7,216 nucleotides of DNA from Fimenecus sp052273625 (GTDB taxonomy: Bacteria > Bacillota > Clostridia > Oscillospirales > Acutalibacteraceae), in the NCBI GenBank assembly GCA_052273625.1, contig DAVZHW010000070.1, forward strand, positions 1-7,216, read 5' to 3'. Position numbers and translations under genes: made by a program. Shown piece after piece: positions 1 to 4,522 of this stretch (positions are counted from its first letter, which is position 1; each line of letters begins with the position of its first letter). Below the pieces are notes generated by a model. The model was not told the DNA's origin. It searched no databases and saw only the letters and a list, made by a program, of their open reading frames with translations.

Positions 1-1287
1 CGTACCGCTGCGGGCGGCGATACCCTCGCAAAGCCTGACCTCCTTTCTGATTTCACCAAGCCTTTTTGAAATATCGGAAATCTGAGTCTTGACCGCTTCT
101 TTTTCTTCGCCGCTTACTTTACGGGAGAGGGAATAAAGCCCCTTACGCTGTTCGGTCAGCTCATTCTTCTCTGATTCCAAAGAGCCTTGATATGACAAAA
201 GCTGCTCTGCGGTGTCAATGTGACAGCGGCAAAGCAGCCTTGCTTCTTTTGTGATAGCGTCCATCTTCATCAGGTCGTCCTTGAGAAGATAATGGAGCTT
301 CGCATAATTCTGTTTTCTGCCTTTGGGCAGGATACCGAGCTTATAGCAGTAATGGAGATACAGCCCACGCAAGCCCCCGATTTTTCTTGCTCCAGACAAA
401 GAGCCTTTGAGCCGATAGACTTTTATCTGCTTTTGTGGCTCTGTAAATCGGGCGAACTTTACGGCATAGGAATTTTCACGAATACGCTCCATAATTCGCT
501 CGTTGATGTAATCCTCTCCGAGCTTATATAACCTCTTGGGGCGTTTCCAACCTCTGCCGATAATCGTCCAATATTTGCGGTTGGGGTCAAAGCTGCATTT
601 GTAGCCCATCTCCGCCATAAGACGGTCAAAGTCTTTGAGCGTAAATGATTTTGAGATAGCCTCATCAACTGCCTGCCGTGCCACATTATCTCTGGTGGGA
701 AACCCTTGCTTCTCCGCTTGATAGAGGGCGTATGGTTTCTTCCTGCCGTTTGGGTGTTCAATCACGGACAGGGCATATTCACGGCAAAGCTCATCGGAAC
801 GCTGACGGAGCAGACGCAGATTTGCTTTGTTGTCGTGGTAGTGCTTGCCGTCCGCAAAGGAAACGGAGTTTACGACAAAGTGATTATGCAGACAGTCCGT
901 GTTAAGGTGGGTTGCGACAATGACTTGAAATCTGTCGCCCCACATTTTCTCGGCAAGTTTAACGCCGACCTCGTGAGCCTGTTCTGGCGTAAGCTCCCCA
1001 GACTTAAAGCTCTGAAAACCGTGATAGCAGACAATCTCACTCTCATCATTCCATTGGGCTTTGGCAATCAGCATTTCATCTCTGGCGGTTGCGATGTCGC
1101 AGTTTACGCCTGTTACAAAAAACTGCTTCTCGGTCTTGTCGCCGTTGGTGGCGTATTTCATTACATCTCCGAGAGCCTGCAAGTCAGCTTCGGTATATTT
1201 CGGATTGGCGGTCTTGTCTGGATTTTCGGCATAGTCGATTGGGTGGTCGAGCCTGCCACGCACGTCCCATATCTCGCAGACCGCCAT
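1..1287 (-). CDS. MOBP-like relaxase / mobilization nuclease (3' end beyond window)
   Basis: This is the relaxase (Relaxase family, VirD2/MobA-like) that nicks oriT, stays bound to the 5' end and leads the strand into the recipient. The frame is open for 429 codons from ATG 1287 to base 1. The N-terminus has the motif LDHPIDYAENPDKT with a likely catalytic Tyr19. Residues 127-136 read HLNTDCLHNH, giving the three metal-binding histidines His127, His134 and His136. The upstream stretch YHGFQSFKSGELTPEQAHE (88-106) is also typical of the family. The C-terminal part from about residue 340 is charged and probably coiled-coil. Related proteins are usually about 430-600 residues, so little may be missing. 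The start is shared with the mobC stop as TAATG, with AAAGGA 11 nt upstream, which implies translational coupling. The active-site Tyr is my reading of the motif, not proven. Confidence 0.93.
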   Translation of the reverse strand, partial: MAVCEIWDVRGRLDHPIDYAENPDKTANPKYTEADLQALGDVMKYATNGDKTEKQFFVTGVNCDIATARDEMLIAKAQWNDESEIVCYHGFQSFKSGELTPEQAHEVGVKLAEKMWGDRFQVIVATHLNTDCLHNHFVVNSVSFADGKHYHDNKANLRLLRQRSDELCREYALSVIEHPNGRKKPYALYQAEKQGFPTRDNVARQAVDEAISKSFTLKDFDRLMAEMGYKCSFDPNRKYWTIIGRGWKRPKRLYKLGEDYINERIMERIRENSYAVKFARFTEPQKQIKVYRLKGSLSGARKIGGLRGLYLHYCYKLGILPKGRKQNYAKLHYLLKDDLMKMDAITKEARLLCRCHIDTAEQLLSYQGSLESEKNELTEQRKGLYSLSRKVSGEEKEAVKTQISDISKRLGEIRKEVRLCEGIAARSGT

Positions 1288-1619
1288 TAGTCCGATTTTC
1301 CTTTAGGAAGCAAATATTTTTTGCGGACATCAATCTGGAACTGCTGCCACTTTTTCGCTTCCTCACGGAGCATAGGCGTATCCACAAAGTCAAGGGCGTT
1401 TGCCTTGACTGCAAGCTGATTGATACGGTTGCCGATGGCGGACAGCTCACGCATTATTTGATAGAACTCTGGGTCTGGCTTTTCGCAGAGTCGATACCCT
1501 TTGACCATTGCACGGAGCAACGCTTCTTTAGAACGACCAGAGCGTTTCACAAGGTCATAAAGATAGTCTGCTTCTTCCTCATTCAAGCGGAAAAGTATCT
1601 GCACATTTCGTTTTCGCAT
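1287..1619 (-). CDS. mobC: Plasmid mobilization relaxosome protein MobC
   Basis: MobC is the relaxosome accessory protein that binds near nic, opens the DNA and helps the relaxase. The product is 110 residues, a normal length. It starts MRKRNVQILFRLNEEEADYL, a likely ribbon-helix-helix DNA-binding fold with a short strand (VQILFRL) and two helices. Residues about 62-75 read IGNRINQLAVKANA, the most recognisable signature of the MobC family. The gene starts inside the end of the DUF3789-like gene (41-bp overlap), and its TAA overlaps the relaxase ATG by one base. The three genes therefore form one tightly coupled mobilisation operon. The start ATG is preceded by a purine-rich GAGGAAG stretch. 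The product acts in the cytoplasm on element DNA. Confidence 0.93.
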   Translation of the reverse strand: MRKRNVQILFRLNEEEADYLYDLVKRSGRSKEALLRAMVKGYRLCEKPDPEFYQIMRELSAIGNRINQLAVKANALDFVDTPMLREEAKKWQQFQIDVRKKYLLPKGKSD

Positions 1620-1731
1620 TTTCCACTTCCTCTCTTTGGGAGAGCTTGTTTATTTGTAAAAGGCACATCAGCACAACGCCGACCAGACCGCCGAGCATAG
1701 TGCCGATAATGAAAAACAAAAGCTCATTCAT
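1579..1731 (-). CDS. DUF3789-like single-helix membrane microprotein
   Basis: This is a 50-residue protein, MNELLFFIIGTMLGGLVGVV..., with one glycine-rich membrane helix at about residues 4-25 and a short polar tail. It resembles the DUF3789 microproteins found beside mobilisation genes in Clostridia conjugative elements; their role is unknown. The ATG at 1731 is chosen because AAGGAG (1741-1746) lies 9 nt upstream. A second ATG 4 nt downstream is in another frame. The reading frame ends with TGA at 1579-1581, inside mobC, giving a 41-bp overlap. The tail after about residue 38 is thus encoded by DNA shared with the mobC start. The family match is from memory of the pattern; that it is a real gene is supported by the ribosome site, the membrane helix and the context. 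Confidence 0.72.
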   Translation of the reverse strand: MNELLFFIIGTMLGGLVGVVLMCLLQINKLSQREEVENAKTKCADTFPLE

Positions 1732-1740
1732 TCTTAAAAA

Positions 1741-1746
1741 CTCCTT
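1741..1746 (-). promoter_or_regulatory. Ribosome binding site of the DUF3789-like gene
   Basis: AAGGAG on the minus strand, 9 nt before the ATG at 1731. It supports the existence of this very short gene and selects 1731 over the out-of-frame ATG at 1727. Confidence 0.75.
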
Positions 1747-1763
1747 CCTGTTTTTATGGGGTA

Positions 1764-1813
1764 TTAGGGGCAGCCCCTAACAAGCGAATTTGGCTAACCA
1801 AATTCAGTGCTTG
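1764..1813. other. Two adjacent inverted repeats, candidate oriT / relaxosome site
   Basis: Two hairpin-forming repeats lie side by side in the 89-bp gap before the mobilisation operon. The first is TTAGGGGC-A-GCCCCTAA (1764-1780, 8-bp arms, one central base). The second is CAAGC-GAATTTGG-CTAA-CCAAATTC-AGT-GCTTG (1781-1813): an 8-bp perfect stem with a 4-nt loop, extended by 5 bp across a 3-nt bulge. Neither is followed by a T-run on either strand, so a rho-independent terminator is unlikely. An oriT next to mobC and the relaxase gene, with an inverted repeat as the recognition site, fits the general plan of MOBP systems. No known nic consensus was matched, so the oriT role is inferred. An mRNA structure between genes is the main alternative. 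Confidence 0.45.
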
Positions 1814-1820
1814 GTAAGAC

Positions 1821-2117
1821 TTAATCTTCACAATCGTCCTCATACATACATTCTCCGCACACGGAACAGTAATAAGGACAATCCGAGCAATCCTCCATCT
1901 CAAGACCGCCGTTCCCGTCCGCATTTTCTTCACAGCCGTCCTCCAGACACTCGGTAATATCGGCTTCGCCGCAGACAAAATCATCATCGGTAAAGTCGAT
2001 AAGGTCGGTATCAAAGAGGACAATTTCGGTCTTTTTCTTGGCTTCTTCTGGGGTATCAGCATAGACGGATATAGTCTTTTCATAGTGTCCACGCAGGGTA
2101 ACAGCATACTTTTTCAT
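1821..2117 (-). CDS. DpnD/PcfM-like small protein with cysteine-rich tail
   Basis: The product is a 98-residue, strongly acidic protein. Residues 1-56 (MKKYAVTLRGHYEKTISVYA, then ADTPEEAKKK and FTDDDFV) follow the strand-helix-strand pattern of the DpnD/PcfM-like family: small proteins of unknown function common on conjugative elements. The second half is unusual: cysteines at 49, 57 and 62, then 77, 80, 84, 87, 90 and 96, including CSDC and CSVC pairs. This suggests a zinc knuckle or other metal site, or a disulfide cluster. The ATG at 2117 is preceded by GAGG about 10 nt upstream. It lies 74 bp after the Toprim gene and 8 bp before the inverted-repeat region. The overlapping frame at 2107-1754 is rejected because it has no such start and no family pattern. 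The gene call is firm; the family is moderate. Confidence 0.7.
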   Translation of the reverse strand: MKKYAVTLRGHYEKTISVYADTPEEAKKKTEIVLFDTDLIDFTDDDFVCGEADITECLEDGCEENADGNGGLEMEDCSDCPYYCSVCGECMYEDDCED

Positions 2118-2191
2118 TAGGCAGTTTCCTCACTTTCATTCTTAAAATTGATTTTGTTTCTTGGTTTACGGGTTACAAAATCAGCAGACAA

Positions 2192-3175
2192 TCAACGGGC
2201 ATCACTCCTTTCACGGCTCGGTTTTCGCTGTTCCAGACCTAAATAGGACAACAAAAAATCGTTGAAGTCCTTACCGACAGGCGGCGGTGCGTCAACGATT
2301 TTGTAATCCTTATTCAAAAGTTCTTTGAGGGCGGCGGTACAGAGCCGACCTGTTTTGTCATTGTCCAGATGCAGGACAATGGTCTTGATATGGGGATTTG
2401 CTTTCAAAAATGTGGTCAGGGCAATCGGTACTTTGCTGTCCTTCATCTCTTTCTTTGGCTGATACACACCCGAAAGAGAGAGCAGATTTTCTTTTCTGTA
2501 ATCCTTTCCCTCACACTTTAAATAGGTGGCATAAGAGAGTAAATCAATGGCAGCTTCAAATAAATGCACCGATACGCAAGGCTCTCTTGCCAACAGTCGG
2601 AACGAATACCGCTTGTCGCTACCCGATGCGTCCTGCTTAAAAGAGCTTCCGAGGGTACTGCGGCAGGCAGCATACTTTGGTGTTCCGCTTTCGTCCCTCC
2701 CAACAAAAACAGCGTTGTGGTATTCGGCACTTTCAAATATCGTACCGTCCGCAACGCAGTCTTGTATGAGCTGATAGTCAATACCTCGCCCAAAAAGATA
2801 CTGTATCACTCTGTCACAGTTCTTAAATCTCTTTGGCATTAACAATTCTTTCGGTTCTTCTTTCTTTGGGGCAGGGGGTGGCGGTATCCAATTACTGACT
2901 TCGCCTGTGAGAGTTTGCACGGCTTCCACAAAGGAATATTCCTTGACCTTGATAAGATAATCAAGGGCGGAAACTCCGCCGAAGCCCCTCGACCACCAAT
3001 ACCATTTGCCGTTGGAAATCTTCAAGCTGTCGTGTTCTCTGGTACAGTAAACATTGCCTGCCACACGCCTTAGATTACTTGGCTCATAGTGTTGCAAATA
3101 AGTCAGCAAGTCCATTTGCCGTGCCTGCTCAATCACGGCAGGGTCAAGCTGCACATAGGGTCTGTTGCTTCTCAA
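2192..3175 (-). CDS. DUF3991 and Toprim domain protein (primase-like)
   Basis: A 327-residue protein with the order CHC2-zinc-finger-like, DUF3991, Toprim. The N-terminal part (about 22-92) aligns by eye with the DnaG zinc-finger fold (VYCTREHDSLKISNGKWYWW, then FGGVSALDYLI). However, only Cys44 and His48 remain of the ligands, and the second CxxC is replaced by WWSRG, so zinc binding is doubtful. A proline-rich linker (97-108) leads to DUF3991 (about 114-200). The Toprim part has Glu207 in LFEAAIDLLS and Asp271/Asp273 in LHLDNDKTGR, the expected acidic metal-binding residues. Such proteins are thought to act in priming or processing of element DNA; no activity is shown here. The start is TTG: the in-frame codons upstream contain TGA, and AAGGAGG lies 12 nt before. 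Cytoplasmic. Confidence 0.9.
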   Translation of the reverse strand: MRSNRPYVQLDPAVIEQARQMDLLTYLQHYEPSNLRRVAGNVYCTREHDSLKISNGKWYWWSRGFGGVSALDYLIKVKEYSFVEAVQTLTGEVSNWIPPPPAPKKEEPKELLMPKRFKNCDRVIQYLFGRGIDYQLIQDCVADGTIFESAEYHNAVFVGRDESGTPKYAACRSTLGSSFKQDASGSDKRYSFRLLAREPCVSVHLFEAAIDLLSYATYLKCEGKDYRKENLLSLSGVYQPKKEMKDSKVPIALTTFLKANPHIKTIVLHLDNDKTGRLCTAALKELLNKDYKIVDAPPPVGKDFNDFLLSYLGLEQRKPSRERSDAR

Positions 3176-3187
3176 TGGGTAAAATCA

Positions 3188-3194
3188 CCTCCTT
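3188..3194 (-). promoter_or_regulatory. Strong ribosome binding site for the TTG-started Toprim gene
   Basis: AAGGAGG on the minus strand, 12 nt before TTG at 3175. No ATG is in reach in this frame and an in-frame TGA overlaps the end of the site, so the rare TTG start is decided by this element. The spacing is slightly long, which with TTG may keep translation low. Confidence 0.75.
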
Positions 3195-3202
3195 AAATAG
3201 AA

Positions 3203-3242
3203 ATAGCCGAGGGATTTTCCGTTAAGAAAATCTCTCGGCTAT
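3203..3242. terminator. 17-bp hairpin before the Toprim gene (terminator or leader)
   Basis: ATAGCCGAGGGATTTTC (3203-3219) pairs with GAAAATCTCTCGGCTAT (3226-3242) around a 6-nt loop. One position (3212/3233) is G-U in a plus-strand RNA and A-C in a minus-strand RNA. In minus-strand RNA it is followed by the U-rich UUUCUAUUU and then the Toprim ribosome site. It could end transcription from the membrane-protein gene, or act as an attenuator or leader of the Toprim mRNA. Its right arm is the left 17-bp direct repeat plus a few bases. Confidence 0.6.
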
Positions 3243-3248
3243 GTAAAA
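3232..3248. repeat. Left 17-bp direct repeat (CTCTCGGCTATGTAAAA)
   Basis: This is an exact copy of 4053-4069 in the same orientation. It includes most of one arm of the hairpin at 3203-3242, so this copy is probably the ancestral one. It ends 12 bp before the stop codon of the membrane-protein gene. The flanking bases differ (T before here, C before the right copy; C after here, G after the right copy), so the match is exactly 17 bp. Confidence 0.9.
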
Positions 3249-3260
3249 CAGTATATAACC

Positions 3261-3974
3261 TTATTCAGTTGTAATTTCCTTAGCTATTTTCAAAGTCAAA
3301 AACTGCTCTTTTGCATCTTTAACAGCATCGAATTTATTATCCCATTCTTCACGAATTTTTGATTTTTCTAATACCTCTTGAAGTGTATAATCATCAAAAT
3401 ATTCGATTTCCTTTGAAGAATAGTATTCCTTGCAATAATGCGAATAAAGAGAAATTATTGCATCTTTGCATTCATCTGGCTCACAATCGGGGTCGAAATT
3501 TTTTAATGCTTTTTCTAAATCATTAGACAAATAATGCAGGTCTGGGGGATAATCATAATAAACAATTTCTCCATCATATTCCATAGGAACGGGCTTGACT
3601 TCTATTTGATTTTTCTTCAGCTTGTACTCAAAATATGAAAATAATATAGCAGCTTTGACATAAATATCACTATAAGTGCTGACCTCTTTATAAGCAACCA
3701 AAAGCAACATCAATTTTTTTGCTTCATTCTTACTCATATATCGTGTACTATACTCCTTGGAAATCTCGCATAATGAATTGTAATTTTGCCGAGTATATCC
3801 GTCTTTTAGCAATCTAACTATTGGATAGATAACTGACATTTTTAAGTTGTTCCTATTGCCTTTATGATAATAAACTGCTGAAATTATCAATGATACTATT
3901 CCCGATAACACAACGGTTATCATAGTAAAGCAGTTTGAATACCAATTTGTATCAAACCATTCTTTAAAGCCCAT
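3261..3974 (-). CDS. Unknown membrane-anchored protein, likely inserted cargo
   Basis: I do not recognise this 237-residue protein. It has one hydrophobic helix at about residues 16-36 (ITVVLSGIVSLIISAVYY) followed by HKGNRNNLK. By the positive-inside rule this places the remaining ~195 residues in the cytoplasm. That part is charged, tyrosine-rich and mostly helical in appearance, with an acidic stretch near DPDCEPDECKD and a lysine/glutamate-rich C-terminus. No catalytic motif, zinc site or Walker box is visible. The DNA is clearly more AT-rich than the genes on both sides. It starts at ATG 3974 with GAGG 11 nt upstream and has its own promoter. It is flanked by 17-bp direct repeats and backbone hairpins. 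This fits acquired cargo such as a phage-defence, immunity or regulatory protein, but nothing in the sequence decides among these. Confidence 0.85.
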   Translation of the reverse strand: MGFKEWFDTNWYSNCFTMITVVLSGIVSLIISAVYYHKGNRNNLKMSVIYPIVRLLKDGYTRQNYNSLCEISKEYSTRYMSKNEAKKLMLLLVAYKEVSTYSDIYVKAAILFSYFEYKLKKNQIEVKPVPMEYDGEIVYYDYPPDLHYLSNDLEKALKNFDPDCEPDECKDAIISLYSHYCKEYYSSKEIEYFDDYTLQEVLEKSKIREEWDNKFDAVKDAKEQFLTLKIAKEITTE

Positions 3975-4022
3975 CTATTTTATTACCTCATTTCTTTTAA
4001 TTTAAATTTTTTCGTGTCACCA

Positions 4023-4051
4023 ATTATACCACAAAGGCATATTATTTTCCA
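4023..4051 (-). promoter_or_regulatory. Extended -10 promoter for the membrane-protein gene
   Basis: On the minus strand, TGG-TATAAT (-10 at 4023-4028, with the extended TG at 4030-4031) lies 17 bp from TGGAAA (-35, 4046-4051; 4 of 6 match TTGACA). Transcription would start near 4016, about 40 bp before the ATG at 3974. It is a good housekeeping-type promoter and begins only one base inside the right direct repeat, so it moves with the cassette. Confidence 0.7.
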
Positions 4052-4052
4052 C

Positions 4053-4069
4053 CTCTCGGCTATGTAAAA
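4053..4069. repeat. Right 17-bp direct repeat (CTCTCGGCTATGTAAAA)
   Basis: This is an exact copy of 3232-3248, 821 bp away. Unlike the left copy it has no pairing partner beside it, so it does not form the 17-bp hairpin. Its last four A bases belong to the stem of the terminator-like hairpin after the 109-residue gene. It marks the right border of the AT-rich insert. Confidence 0.9.
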
Positions 4070-4102
4070 GACGACATCAGCTTCACGCTAACGCCGTCTT
4101 TT
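4066..4102 (-). terminator. Terminator-like hairpin after the 109-residue protein gene
   Basis: AAAAGACG (4066-4073) pairs with CGTCTTTT (4095-4102), with an inner AGC/GCT pairing near a TTCAC loop. On the minus strand the hairpin follows the stop at 4116 by about 14 bp and ends in UUUU. On the plus strand it ends in six T bases, so it may work in both directions. It would separate the helicase-side transcript from the cargo gene. Confidence 0.55.
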
Positions 4103-4115
4103 TTCGGTCAGTTCG

Positions 4116-4445
4116 TTATAAAATCCCTGCTTTTTTCAGATACCCTACGCTGTCATAGCAGCCACGGAAATAAACGGACTGCATTTCCAAGTCCGTGAGC
4201 TTGTTTTTTAACTCCATTACCTCAATGAGAGTCGCACATTCTTCCTCGGTCAGCTCCGCAGATTTCTCCGTATCGAACACGCCGAAAACCTTTGGATATT
4301 TCTCATACAATTCCTCAATCTCGGCTTGCACGGCACGGTATTCCTCATTCTCCTTTGGGAGCTTCGCTATGACAGAGCTGAGATACTCATTAAAAATATT
4401 GCTGTGGACATCTACAAATGTTTCAAATCTGAACTCGCCAGACAC
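4116..4445 (-). CDS. Hypothetical 109-residue acidic helical protein
   Basis: The product is 109 residues, starting (M)SGEFRFETFVDVHSNIFNEY. I do not recognise a family by name. It looks cytoplasmic, with no signal or membrane segment. Two long amphipathic helices are likely (about 18-50, rich in Glu and Lys, and about 62-95, LTEEECATLIEVMELKNKLTDLEM), perhaps a helical hairpin or coiled coil. The start is GTG at 4445: GGAGG at 4454-4458 lies 8 nt before it. The longer choice, GTG at 4454, would overlap that ribosome site. The gene follows the helicase by 77 bp with its own promoter-like sequence, and a hairpin closes it. Codon use and GC match the backbone, so it is likely a stable part of the element and not cargo. 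Confidence 0.8.
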   Translation of the reverse strand: MSGEFRFETFVDVHSNIFNEYLSSVIAKLPKENEEYRAVQAEIEELYEKYPKVFGVFDTEKSAELTEEECATLIEVMELKNKLTDLEMQSVYFRGCYDSVGYLKKAGIL

Positions 4446-4453
4446 CTTTACCA

Positions 4454-4458
4454 CCTCC
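4454..4458 (-). promoter_or_regulatory. Ribosome binding site that selects GTG 4445
   Basis: GGAGG on the minus strand, 8 nt from GTG at 4445. The in-frame GTG at 4452-4454 shares a base with the site and so cannot be the main start. Confidence 0.7.
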
Positions 4459-4479
4459 GCTGTTTGCTAATCTACACCT

Positions 4480-4508
4480 ATTATAATGCCCAGATTTCCA
4501 CAATACAA
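4480..4508 (-). promoter_or_regulatory. Promoter-like sequence before the 109-residue protein gene
   Basis: On the minus strand a perfect TATAAT (4480-4485) lies 17 bp from TTGTAT (4503-4508; 3 of 6 match TTGACA). Transcription would start near 4473, about 28 bp before the GTG. The -35 is weak, and the gene may also be read from the helicase transcript. Confidence 0.5.
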
Positions 4509-4522
4509 ATGTGCAAATGCCG

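Noticed and set aside
220..1700. Plus-strand open frames opposite the relaxase and mobC (e.g. 706-1290 and 1089-1700)
   Set aside because: They mirror well-supported minus-strand genes with full family motifs and have no recognisable product.
1764..1780. GC-rich hairpin as a rho-independent terminator
   Set aside because: There is no T-run after it on either strand, and the loop would be only 1-3 nt.
1754..2107. Minus-strand frame of 117 codons overlapping the DpnD/PcfM-like gene
   Set aside because: The overlapping 98-residue frame has the family-like N-terminus and a ribosome site. This one runs through the inverted repeats and shows no motif.
2173..2202. Nine-residue frame MPVDCLLIL after AAAGGAG, overlapping the Toprim stop
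   Set aside because: The ribosome site is only 2 nt from the ATG and the frame is too short to support. It could be a leader peptide or a remnant start of a lost gene, but nothing more can be said.
4446..4454. GTG at 4454 as the start of the 109-residue protein
   Set aside because: It overlaps the GGAGG site, whereas GTG at 4445 has an ideal 8-nt spacing.
4482..4487. Plus-strand TATAAT as a divergent promoter
   Set aside because: The motif is a by-product of the palindromic ATTATAAT, and no plus-strand gene follows.
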